Part shown: one piece after another, positions 45,104-52,644 of the stretch | Layout: the number at the start of each line of letters is the position of its first letter | Numbering within the stretch: position 1 is the first letter of the stretch | Assembly (NCBI RefSeq): GCF_001641695.1 | Contig: NZ_LSEF01000033.1 | Span: forward strand, 56,456 to 120,455 | From: Bradyrhizobium neotropicale | GTDB lineage: Bacteria; Pseudomonadota; Alphaproteobacteria; Rhizobiales; Xanthobacteraceae | Length of the DNA: 64,000 bases | Direction: 5' to 3' | Made by a program: the position numbers and the translations under genes | Notes under the pieces: model-generated | The model's input: only the letters and a program-made list of their open reading frames with translations | What the model was told of the DNA's origin: nothing | The model's database searches: none

Positions 45104-46171
45104 ATGGCTCTCACGGAAACCTCTCGGCGCGGCGTCGCGGTCGCTGTGTGCTTGCTGGCGCTCCTCGCTGGCTCTTGGGCTATCACGGGTCAAGTCCGGC
45201 GCGCAGCGGCGGAGCCGCAGCCGGACAAGTCGAATTCTGTCCGCACCGAGCCTTCCCGCGCCGCAAACAGCGACCAGCCAGCGGTCAAGCTTACGCCCAG
45301 CCAGCAGGGACAGGTCGGACTCGAAACCTCGGTTGTGGAAGCTGCTCCGCATCCTGAGCAATTCCGCGCATACGGCGCGGTGCTGGACATCTCCCGCATT
45401 ACGGAGCTCACCAACAGCTACGCCAATGCGCAGGCTCAACTCCAGACAGCACAGGCCAAGCTCGAAGTTGCGAAGAGCGCATTCGACCGGACCAAGAATC
45501 TCGTCGACTCCGCCGCGCTCCCAAAAAAGGAAGCTGAAACCGCAGAGGGAACGTTGCGGACCGACAAGGCCGCACTTGCCGCGGCGGAATCGCAGCTCAG
45601 GACTCTCGCGGCAACAGCAAAGCAGGAGTGGGGGCCGGTGATCGGCCGGGGAATCGTCGAGCGCTCGCCCGCCGTTGTAAGGCTGATCGAACGCGATCAT
45701 TTTCTGGTGCAGGTGACGCTGCCGCCTGGCGTGGCCGTCACGGGGCCCCCGGGGACGGCCCTGGCACAAGCGCCGACGCGAAATGCGAATATCGATCTCC
45801 GGTACATTTCCCCGGCAACACGCACCGACCCTCGTATTCAGGGATTGAGCTATTTCTTCTCCGCGCCTGGCGATAGCGGCCTGCTGCCCGGCATGAACAC
45901 CACCGTTTATGTACCGTCAGGCAACACTTACGAGGGCGTGTTCATCGAGGATACCGCGATCGTGCGATGGCAGGGTCGATCGTGGGTTTACCTGCGCGTC
46001 AGCTCCGATAGCTTCCGACGGCATCCGATCAGCACGGATCAGCCGGTTTCGGATGATGACTACGTCGTCCGAGACATCCCATCGGGGTCCGAAATCGTAA
46101 TCCGGGGCGCACAGGTCTTGTTGTCCGAAGAGGCCAAGAGCGAGCTTCGGGGCGGCGATGACAATGACTGA
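45104..46171 (+). CDS. Periplasmic adaptor (membrane fusion) subunit of RND efflux pump
   Basis: The 355-residue protein has an N-terminal membrane anchor (RRGVAVAVCLLALLAGSWAIT), a coiled-coil hairpin (YANAQAQLQTAQAKLEVAK, then LRTDKAALAAAESQLRTLAA), a beta-barrel part (DHFLVQVTLPPGVAVTGPPG) and a membrane-proximal domain. It links the RND pump to an outer-membrane channel. It has no His/Met-rich metal-binding N-terminus. Start ATG 45104 gives the anchor; longer starts run into unlike sequence. Its last 14 bases overlap the pump gene. Confidence 0.8.
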   Translation: MALTETSRRGVAVAVCLLALLAGSWAITGQVRRAAAEPQPDKSNSVRTEPSRAANSDQPAVKLTPSQQGQVGLETSVVEAAPHPEQFRAYGAVLDISRITELTNSYANAQAQLQTAQAKLEVAKSAFDRTKNLVDSAALPKKEAETAEGTLRTDKAALAAAESQLRTLAATAKQEWGPVIGRGIVERSPAVVRLIERDHFLVQVTLPPGVAVTGPPGTALAQAPTRNANIDLRYISPATRTDPRIQGLSYFFSAPGDSGLLPGMNTTVYVPSGNTYEGVFIEDTAIVRWQGRSWVYLRVSSDSFRRHPISTDQPVSDDDYVVRDIPSGSEIVIRGAQVLLSEEAKSELRGGDDND

Positions 46172-49100
46172 CGGCATCGGCTCCAACAGGTCAGGGCCGC
46201 AAGCTGCTCTCGTCGCATTCTCCATCCGCTTCCGCGGCATCGTGCTCGCGCTTTCGTTCGCACTGCTGGGCTATGGCCTGTTCACGCTCGGCGAAGCCAA
46301 ATACGGAGTGTTCCCCGAATTCGCGCCGCCACAGGTCACGATCCAGACTGAAGCTCCCGGCCTCAGCCCGGAGCATGTCGAGATTCTGGTCACGCAACCG
46401 ATCGAAACGTCGATCAACGGCTTGGCCGGCGTCGAGAATCTGCGCTCGTCGTCGATCCAGGGCCTCTCCGTAATAACGGTCATCTTCCAGCCGCGCAGCG
46501 ATATCTACCGGGCGCGCCAATTGGTGACGGAGCGTCTCGCGGTCGTGGCCGCGCGGCTGCCTCAGGGCGTTCAGCCGCCGTCGATGACACCATTGACCCC
46601 GCTGGCCGGCACAGTGCTGGTCATTGGCCTGACGTCCGACCAACGTTCGCTGATGGATTTGCGCACCATTGCGGACTGGACCGTGGCAAGACGACTTCTG
46701 GCCGTCCAGGGCGTGGCACAAGTATCCACTTACGGCAAAGATGTCCGGTCTCTGCAAGTGCAAGTCCGACCGGACGACCTAATCAGGTATCGGGTCGGCC
46801 TGAATGACGTACTGGCCGCCGCGCGCAAGGCCACCGGCGTACGGGGCGCCGGCTTCATCGATACCGCCAATCAGCGCGTCACGCTGCAAACCCAGGGGCA
46901 GTCTTTGACGCCCGACCAGCTTGCCCGCACCGTTCTTCTGCACGAAGGCGGCGCAAGCGTGGTTCTTGGCGACGTCGCCACCGTCGTGACCGCTCCCGAG
47001 CCGCCAATCGGGGCCGCCCTCATCGACGGCGTGCCTGGCATCATGCTCATGGTCAGCCAGCAATACGGCGCGAATACGCGAGAGGTCACCACGCGGGCGG
47101 AAGCCGCGCTGCAAGAACTGCGGCCTGGCCTCGAAGCCGACGGGGTACAGCTCCATGCGGACATCTTTCGCCCTGCCAATTTCATCGACGCGGCGACCGA
47201 GAATGTGCTCAACGCCTTGTTGATCGGTGGGGCGCTCGTGGTCGTCGTTCTGTTTCTATTTCTGTTCGACTGGCGCACCTCGATCATCAGTTGCACCGCT
47301 ATCCCCCTATCGTTGATAGCGGCCGTGCTCGCGCTGCAATGGATGGGCGAGACTCTCAACACGATGACGTTGGGCGGCCTTGCAATCGCGATCGGCGAAG
47401 TCGTCGATGACGCCGTGATCGGCGTCGAGAACGTCGTACGTCGATTGCGCGAAAATCGCCGGGCGCCGGCGCCGAAACCCGAGGCTCGCGTCGTGCTCGA
47501 AGCTTTCCTCGAGGTGCGCACCGCCGTTGCCTATGCGACGTTTGCGGTGCTGCTGGTCTTCCTTCCGGTCCTGGCGCTTTCCGGCATCGCCGGCCGTCTC
47601 TTCGGCCCCTTGGGAATCGCCTATATATTCGCCGTGCTCGCCTCGCTCGCGGTCGCTCTTACGGTGACGCCGGCGCTCTCCATGCTGCTCCTCGTCGGGC
47701 GGACCGGCGAACAACGCCTGCATGAGCCGCCAGCGGTGCGGTGGTCCCGTCGCTACTACCAGGCCTTGCTGCGTCGTATCGGCCGCTTCCCGAAGCTGGT
47801 GATGACGGCGGCCGCAGCTCTCACGATCGCCGGCGCGGCGATGCTGCCTTTCTTCGGCGGGACCTTCCTGCCGGATCTGCGGGAAGGCCATCTGATACTG
47901 CACGTCTCCGCGATCCCTGGCACCTCGCTCGACGAATCACTTCGTATCGGCAAACTGATGACGGATACCCTCCGACAGATCCCGGGCATCCGCAGGGTGG
48001 CGCAGCATGCAGGCCGAGCCGAGGCCGGTATCGACACGGTTGGTCCGCATTCCAGCGAGTTCGAGGTCGACTTAGAGCCGGGTCTCTCGGGTCAGGCACA
48101 ATCCGCAGCGGAAGCGCGCATCAGGGCCGCCTTGGCCGACTTCCCCGGGGTTTCCTTCTCGAGCAAGACCTACTTGACCGAGCGCGTGGAGGAGACCGTC
48201 TCCGGCTTTACCGCGGCGGTGGTGATCAACATCTACGGGTCCGATCTCGATTCACTCGAGCGCGCTGCGCGCGACGTCGCTCGAGAACTCGACGAGGTCG
48301 GTGGTGCCATCGACGTGCAGCAGAGATCCCCGCCAGGGATGCCGCAGGTGAATGTGACGCTTCGTCCGACCGATCTGCAGCGCTGGGGGCTCGATGCTGT
48401 CGAAGTGCTCGAACTGATCCGCACCGCCTATCAGGGCGATGTCGTCGGCCAGGGATATGAAGGCAATGCCGTCTTCAATGTCATCGTGATCCTCGACACG
48501 CATGCCCGCGCCCGGCTCACTCAGATCGGTGACCTGCCGGTGCGCACGCCGAGCGGAGCATACATTCTGCTGAAGCAAATTGCCGACGTCTACGAAACCT
48601 CCGGCCGTTATCAGATCCAGCACCAGAATGCACAGCGCGTTCAGACCGTAACGGCGAACGTCAGCGGACGCGATCTCGAGTCCTTCGTGGCCGCCGCCAA
48701 ACGCAAGCTGGCCCGCGAGGTCACGTTGCCGCCGGGTGCCCATATCGAATTTGCAGGAGCGGCCGAGGCACAAGCCCGATCGCGGCGCGATCTCATCGTC
48801 AACTCTTTGCTGGCTGGGACGGGTATCGTCGTTCTGCTCTCGATGGTTACCGGCCATTGGCGAAATTTGTTGCTGGTGATGATCAACCTGCCGTTTGCCT
48901 TTGTCGGCGGCGTGTTCGCATTAGCGTTGACGGGTGGTCTGCTTTCGCTCGGATCGATGGTCGGCTTCGTCACGCTGTTCGGAATTACGCTGCGCAACTC
49001 CATCCTCATGATCTCGCACTACGAGCACCTCGTCCTCGTCGATGGTCACGCGTGGGGACCCGATACCGCGATCGAGGGCGCGGCCGATCGTCTTGTCCCG

Positions 49101-49310
49101 ATCCTGATGACGTCTCTCGTGACCGGCCTGGGATTGCTGCCGCTGGCGATAGGCGCAGGAGAACCGGGTCGTGAAATCGAGGGCCCGATGGCAATCGTCA
49201 TCCTCGGGGGGCTGATCACTTCGATGGCGCTTAGTTTGCTGGTTCTGCCGACTCTTGCGCTTCGATATGCGCGTTTCAAGAGCCGCTCTGAGCGCACGCA
49301 AGGCGCTTGA
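46158..49310 (+). CDS. RND efflux pump, CusA/CzcA-like heavy-metal-type
   Basis: The 1050-residue pump has the RND duplication: TM1 (GIVLALSFALLGYGLFTL), porter domain (PPQVTIQTEAPGLSPEHVEI), TM2-6 with the proton-relay helix AIAIGEVVDDAVIGVENVVRR, TM7-12 and a second porter domain. The GEVVDDAVIGVEN pattern with paired aspartates is the metal-efflux (HME)-like type. Substrate unknown: copper, zinc or another cation, perhaps a lanthanide given the neighbours. Overlaps the adaptor gene by 14 bases. No outer-membrane factor gene follows. Confidence 0.88.
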   Translation: MTMTDGIGSNRSGPQAALVAFSIRFRGIVLALSFALLGYGLFTLGEAKYGVFPEFAPPQVTIQTEAPGLSPEHVEILVTQPIETSINGLAGVENLRSSSIQGLSVITVIFQPRSDIYRARQLVTERLAVVAARLPQGVQPPSMTPLTPLAGTVLVIGLTSDQRSLMDLRTIADWTVARRLLAVQGVAQVSTYGKDVRSLQVQVRPDDLIRYRVGLNDVLAAARKATGVRGAGFIDTANQRVTLQTQGQSLTPDQLARTVLLHEGGASVVLGDVATVVTAPEPPIGAALIDGVPGIMLMVSQQYGANTREVTTRAEAALQELRPGLEADGVQLHADIFRPANFIDAATENVLNALLIGGALVVVVLFLFLFDWRTSIISCTAIPLSLIAAVLALQWMGETLNTMTLGGLAIAIGEVVDDAVIGVENVVRRLRENRRAPAPKPEARVVLEAFLEVRTAVAYATFAVLLVFLPVLALSGIAGRLFGPLGIAYIFAVLASLAVALTVTPALSMLLLVGRTGEQRLHEPPAVRWSRRYYQALLRRIGRFPKLVMTAAAALTIAGAAMLPFFGGTFLPDLREGHLILHVSAIPGTSLDESLRIGKLMTDTLRQIPGIRRVAQHAGRAEAGIDTVGPHSSEFEVDLEPGLSGQAQSAAEARIRAALADFPGVSFSSKTYLTERVEETVSGFTAAVVINIYGSDLDSLERAARDVARELDEVGGAIDVQQRSPPGMPQVNVTLRPTDLQRWGLDAVEVLELIRTAYQGDVVGQGYEGNAVFNVIVILDTHARARLTQIGDLPVRTPSGAYILLKQIADVYETSGRYQIQHQNAQRVQTVTANVSGRDLESFVAAAKRKLAREVTLPPGAHIEFAGAAEAQARSRRDLIVNSLLAGTGIVVLLSMVTGHWRNLLLVMINLPFAFVGGVFALALTGGLLSLGSMVGFVTLFGITLRNSILMISHYEHLVLVDGHAWGPDTAIEGAADRLVPILMTSLVTGLGLLPLAIGAGEPGREIEGPMAIVILGGLITSMALSLLVLPTLALRYARFKSRSERTQGA

Positions 49311-49505
49311 CGATCAGGATCACGCTCGCCTCAAAAGCGGCAGCAGCGCTGACCAAGCGTCAGCCTAGCACGGTGCCGAAAGAGCACAGTCGAGATTTTG
49401 GTGGAAGAGAGTTGAAGCCCGATCGGGTGTGGCTTTGCATCAACGACAATGCGTTGAATGACGGATCGTCCGGCACAACGATGACGGGCAAAGACGGCCC
49501 GAACA
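49311..49505. other. Gap between RND pump and pqqA hairpin
   Basis: No gene was recognised in this stretch. The frame on the plus strand that runs from 49307 past pqqA has no protein-like features. Confidence 0.5.
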
Positions 49506-49547
49506 CTGCCACGGCCTCGATGGTGTTTGCCATCGAAGCCGCGGCAG
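49506..49547 (-). terminator. Strong hairpin just downstream of pqqA
   Basis: An 18-bp stem (49506-49523 with 49530-49547, two wobble pairs) closes a 6-base loop. It begins 15 bases after the pqqA stop on the minus strand. No T-run follows, so it may stabilise the short pqqA mRNA or act as a Rho-linked end, rather than as an intrinsic terminator. Confidence 0.6.
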
Positions 49548-49561
49548 GTCGTCAAGTGGTC

Positions 49562-49642
49562 TTACTTGCGCGAAGCGCAGGCGTACATGTTGATTTCCAT
49601 GCCCACCGGCACTTCCACGATCTTCGGAGCTTTCCAAGCCAT
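49562..49642 (-). CDS. pqqA: PQQ precursor peptide PqqA (orphan copy)
   Basis: The 26-residue peptide MAWKAPKIVEVPVGMEINMY plus ACASRK is a PqqA precursor: Glu16 and Tyr20 occupy the conserved ExxxY motif that PqqE joins to make the PQQ backbone. The ATG at 49642 is preceded by GGGAGA at about 7 bases. No pqqB, C, D or E gene is in this window, so this is a stand-alone copy; Methylobacterium and related methylotrophs are known to carry extra pqqA copies. It is followed by an 18-bp hairpin, and lies in the same orientation as lanM and the secreted protein at 49869. The role is to feed PQQ synthesis when XoxF is made. Confidence 0.92.
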   Translation of the reverse strand: MAWKAPKIVEVPVGMEINMYACASRK

Positions 49643-49785
49643 TCGGGGTCTCCCAAGGGATTGAGCGCGACATCGCGCGGACGGAAACCTAGGGCTGCAT
49701 CGCGCACCGCGCAAGCCTGGATTCGAACGCGCAGCACATCCGCGCCGATTCTTCGCAGGCGCATTTCGCTCTCGGACAAGAGCTG

Positions 49786-49800
49786 TTCCCTCTTGGTCAA
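49786..49800 (+). promoter_or_regulatory. Motif shared with the xoxF upstream region
   Basis: TTCCCTCTTGGTCAA lies 144 bases upstream of the pqqA start. The same string with one change (TTCCCTCTTGGGCAA) is at 55718-55732, 219 bases upstream of xoxF. It may be a binding site for a common regulator, in opposite orientation relative to the two genes. Confidence 0.35.
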
Positions 49801-49868
49801 ACGCGATTAACGAAGAGTGATCTTGTGCGACGCACCGTCGATGTCTCGGCGCGAACCGCGCCTCGTCG

Positions 49869-50198
49869 TCAGCAGCCCTTGTCCGCGGTTGCTGCGTTCG
49901 GCTTGGCACCCTCGGCGCGCTGAGCCGCAGTCGGCTCACCCTGCATCTGCCGCTGCGCATCCTCGGATGATGTCGCCGTTTCACCGCTTGCACGATTCAT
50001 CGTGCTGGTCGGCGGATGCTTGTTGGTGTCGTTCGCGGAATCGGACGTGTGAGACTGCGCCGAGCCGACCGTGACGGGACCCGACCCGGCGTCCTTATCA
50101 TTAGCGGCGCTTGTGCTGTTGCAGGGGCCCGCGATGGCTGTGCCGGCGCTCAAAGCGAGAATCGCGCATGCCGCGAGCATCGATCGTTTCGTGCTCAT
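49869..50198 (-). CDS. Secreted polar protein between lanM and pqqA, unknown function
   Basis: The 109-residue product has a signal peptide (STKRSMLAACAILALSAGTAIA, then GPCNSTSAANDKDAG) and a low-complexity mature part rich in Ser, Thr, Asn, Asp and Gln (SHTSDSANDTNKHPPTS, ETATSSEDAQRQMQ) with terminal Cys. It has the look of a disordered periplasmic protein. GAGGAGATG precedes the ATG at 50198; ATG 50204 is an alternative. Its position between lanM and pqqA, same strand, suggests a lanthanide/PQQ link, but it may be a metal- or solute-interacting protein of other kind. Confidence 0.6.
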   Translation of the reverse strand: MSTKRSMLAACAILALSAGTAIAGPCNSTSAANDKDAGSGPVTVGSAQSHTSDSANDTNKHPPTSTMNRASGETATSSEDAQRQMQGEPTAAQRAEGAKPNAATADKGC

Positions 50199-50326
50199 GT
50201 GCATCTCCTCTCCTCCTGCCCGTGCCCCCGCGGGGAGGCTCTTGCGGCGAGAACATGTCGCGACGCGCGAGGTTCCGAATGCCGGCATGGAATTGACCCG
50301 CCGCCTGTGCGCAGCGGGTCAGCCGT

Positions 50327-50719
50327 TCATTTCAATAGCCGCAGCAACGCGCGCCCCGCGCGCGAGTTCAGCTCCTTGGCGTCCAGCGTTCCATCATTGT
50401 CGGGATTGGCGGCCTTGAAGCGTTGCTCGACCACAGCGAGATATTCATCCAGCGTGAGCGTCCCGTCGTGATCGGGATCGGCGGCGGCGAGTTCCTTCGC
50501 CGTCAACCGTCCGCGCAGTTCGCGTGCATCAAGCGTGCCGTCATGGTCGGGATCGAGCTTGGCGAACAGGGCAGCGGCAGCTTTCTTCGCTTCGGCAAGA
50601 TCGAGCGTTCCGTCATTGTCGGTGTCGAACATCTTGATGACGTTGCCGGATGCCGACCAGACCGGGCCAGCGAACAGAACATTTGTCAACGCGAGTGCAA
50701 TGGAGCGGCGCGAAATCAT
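50327..50719 (-). CDS. lanM: Lanmodulin-like EF-hand lanthanide-binding protein
   Basis: The 130-residue secreted protein (signal MISRRSIALALTNVLFAGPV) has four EF-hand loops spaced as in Methylobacterium lanmodulin: DTDNDGTLDLAE (32-43), DPDHDGTLDARE (56-67), DPDHDGTLTLDE (81-92) and NPDNDGTLDAKE (105-116). The Pro at position 2, rare in EF hands and typical of lanmodulin, is present in loops 2-4; loop 1 has Thr. EF4 begins with Asn, as in the known protein. The end (AGRALLRLLK) also matches. It should bind lanthanides in the periplasm. GGGAGG precedes ATG 50719, and a palindrome lies just upstream. Confidence 0.9.
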   Translation of the reverse strand: MISRRSIALALTNVLFAGPVWSASGNVIKMFDTDNDGTLDLAEAKKAAAALFAKLDPDHDGTLDARELRGRLTAKELAAADPDHDGTLTLDEYLAVVEQRFKAANPDNDGTLDAKELNSRAGRALLRLLK

Positions 50720-50740
50720 CAAAACCTCCCTGGCGGAAAA

Positions 50741-50759
50741 ATCCCGCATCGCGCGGGAT
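50741..50759 (-). promoter_or_regulatory. Perfect palindrome just upstream of lanM
   Basis: ATCCCGC-N5-GCGGGAT lies 22-40 bases before the lanM ATG. Its core TCCCG-N7-CGGGA is the same as in the palindrome upstream of the TonB receptor (27864-27882). It may be an operator or a 5' leader hairpin. Confidence 0.5.
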
Positions 50760-50907
50760 CGCGACAACATAAGTCCATTGATGGGGTCCGGTCCAAGCCG
50801 AATTCGATGCGGGCGCTCGCACATGCGCAAAGTTGACGGATTTCGGGTGGATCGTTGAGCCAAGCCGTCGCCTTATTGCGGACCATGCTGCATCAGCGAG
50901 GCCACCC

Positions 50908-51150
50908 ATGAAGTTCTTGATCCAGATGTCATTGCGCTGCGCCGTCGCGATTTGCCTGATCTCGCCCGCTGCGGCGCAGAGCGGGACTCCTTCCAAACCC
51001 ATGCCGGCAACGGCCAAGGTCCTGACCGGCAAGGAACGGCTCGGCCCCAAATGGACCGACGAGCAACGCATCGACAATTGCAATGTGCCGCCGGACAAGC
51101 GTGGAACCAAGTCGCGCCCGATTCTCTGTCCGGACCATCTGACCCACTAG
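50908..51150 (+). CDS. Small secreted protein, unknown function
   Basis: The 80-residue product has a signal peptide (MKFLIQMSLRCAVAICLISPAAA) and a polar mature part: TGKERLGPKWTDEQRIDNCNVPPDKRG, ending ILCPDHLTH. Two cysteines in the mature part (NCNV, LCPD) could pair. GAGG precedes the ATG. Divergent from lanM, with 188 bases between starts. Its relation to the lanthanide genes is uncertain. Confidence 0.6.
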   Translation: MKFLIQMSLRCAVAICLISPAAAQSGTPSKPMPATAKVLTGKERLGPKWTDEQRIDNCNVPPDKRGTKSRPILCPDHLTH

Positions 51151-51519
51151 ATGCGCAAGCGCGCGAGACACAACGCATGTCGCTTCATGCCACGGACTTC
51201 CGAGGGCAGGATCACCGAGGTCGCCAAGCAGGCCAGCCTCACCTAACTGCCACCGCGAGACCCTGCGGTCCTCGGCGACGTCTGGAGGCAGATCATCCAA
51301 CGGTGAGGTCTACCTCCGTCATTCCGGGGCGCCCGCAGGGCGAACCCGGAATCCATCTCGCCGCACAAATTGCGGCCCGATGGATTCCGGGCCCGCGTGC
51401 TGCGCACGCATCCCGGAATGACGGAGAATGGATTGACGCCAAGCGCAACGGCTTTGGCTAGCTCGCCCGCGCCCGGAACCGTATGATGCGCGCCGTTTCA
51501 TCGACGATCTGGTGCAATC
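51151..51519. other. Gap with an inverted-repeat element
   Basis: The 369-base stretch between the small secreted gene and the FUSC-like gene contains the inverted-repeat element at 51314-51426. No gene was recognised. Confidence 0.6.
51314..51426. repeat. 113-bp element with 15-bp terminal inverted repeats
   Basis: CTCCGTCATTCCGGG (51314-51328) and its exact complement at 51412-51426 bound the element; inside is a second inverted pair GGAATCCATC/GATGGATTCC. It has no transposase. This looks like a dispersed palindromic repeat or miniature inverted-repeat element, a common type in Bradyrhizobium. Confidence 0.7.
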
Positions 51520-52545
51520 GTGAACCCGCCGACCGTCCCGCCCGCTGCACGCCTCGGAGATTTCCTGTCTCGCGAAATCAAGACCGGCGAGCTTCTGCGA
51601 GCACTGGTCGTGGTCGGCCCGATCGTGGCCGCTTATTTCCTTACGCGCGAACCGGCCCTGTTGAACCTCGGACTGATCGCGGTTTCGCTGCTCATTCCCG
51701 CGCTCAAACTTCGGCTGCCGTCGAAGATGGTCGCATTGCACTACCTCAGCATTCTCCTCACCTTTGGCACGCTGTTCCTCGCGGCTCCGATCAAGCCGCT
51801 GTTCGTCGCGTTGACAGCGCTCGCCGGCTTCCTTGCCGTCGCGGTGACGCGCTATGGAGACAATTTGCGCACGCTGGGCAATTGGGTGTTCATCCCGGCC
51901 GTCTATCTCGCCTGCGAGGTCCGCGAGGGGGTGAGCGCTGCGGAGGCGCTGCGTCATGCAGGCATCATCGTCGCGACCTCACCGGTTGCGCTCGCGCTCG
52001 TCTGCGGCGTCCGGATTTACGACCAGCGCCGAAGAGGCGATGCCGTGGCATCCTCCTATGGACCGCCCTCCGCCGAATGGTTCCTGCCCGCGGCCGCAAC
52101 CGCCATGGCGGTGTTCGCCGCGGCGGCGCTTGTCGAGCTGCTGGATCTCGCCCAGGGGCAATGGGTGATGTGGTCGGCGGCAAGCGTCATCGTCGGAGAT
52201 CTCTCCGCCTCCACCGGCAAGCTGAAGCAGAGAGCGATCGGGGCGTTCGTTGGTGTCCCGTTCGGCTTCCTCGCGGGCTTCGAACTGCCGGTCGGCCGGG
52301 CCGGCTATGCGCTCGCGGTTCTCGGCGCGACCCTCACGCTGATCTCATTCTCGCGCTACATCGTCGGCTTCGGCCTGCGTTGCTTCTTCATCGCTCTTGC
52401 GGCCTCATTCGCCGGAGGCGCCAGCGGCATAGCGGAGGAGCGCGTCGCAAACGTGATCACGGGCGGCGCATTCGGCCTCATCGCGGTCGCCTTGACGGAG
52501 ATCGTCTGGCTGCGCGTCCGGCGGAAAGCCCGTTCGCCTGGATAA
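51520..52545 (+). CDS. FUSC-like integral membrane protein
   Basis: The 341-residue protein has about ten transmembrane helices (AYFLTREPALLNLGLIAVSLLIPA, YLSILLTFGTLFLAAP, FLPAAATAMAVFAAAALVEL, MWSAASVIVGDLSAS, LTLISFSRYIVGFGLRCFFIA). WVMWSAASVIVGDLSASTGKLKQRAIGAFVGVPFG resembles the fusaric-acid-resistance family core motif. FUSC proteins export aromatic acids. GTG at 51520 is the apparent start; no strong ribosome-binding site. Not obviously part of an operon with its neighbours. Confidence 0.6.
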   Translation: MNPPTVPPAARLGDFLSREIKTGELLRALVVVGPIVAAYFLTREPALLNLGLIAVSLLIPALKLRLPSKMVALHYLSILLTFGTLFLAAPIKPLFVALTALAGFLAVAVTRYGDNLRTLGNWVFIPAVYLACEVREGVSAAEALRHAGIIVATSPVALALVCGVRIYDQRRRGDAVASSYGPPSAEWFLPAAATAMAVFAAAALVELLDLAQGQWVMWSAASVIVGDLSASTGKLKQRAIGAFVGVPFGFLAGFELPVGRAGYALAVLGATLTLISFSRYIVGFGLRCFFIALAASFAGGASGIAEERVANVITGGAFGLIAVALTEIVWLRVRRKARSPG

Positions 52546-52644
52546 TGCCCGGCGCGTCCTCGAATGCGCCAATCTGTCTCGCCTCTCGCTCATGGCAGAG
52601 GCCGCATGATGCAGTACCCTCGACAACAATTCAGGGAGGGAGTC

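Noticed and set aside
49307..49810. Plus-strand frame of 167 codons across the pqqA region
   Set aside because: It overlaps the clear PqqA peptide and its hairpin on the other strand and has no protein-like features or ribosome-binding site.
50327..50719. Ordinary calcium EF-hand protein (calmodulin-like)
   Set aside because: Secretion signal, Pro at loop position 2 in three hands, close spacing of hands and matching C-terminus fit lanmodulin better.
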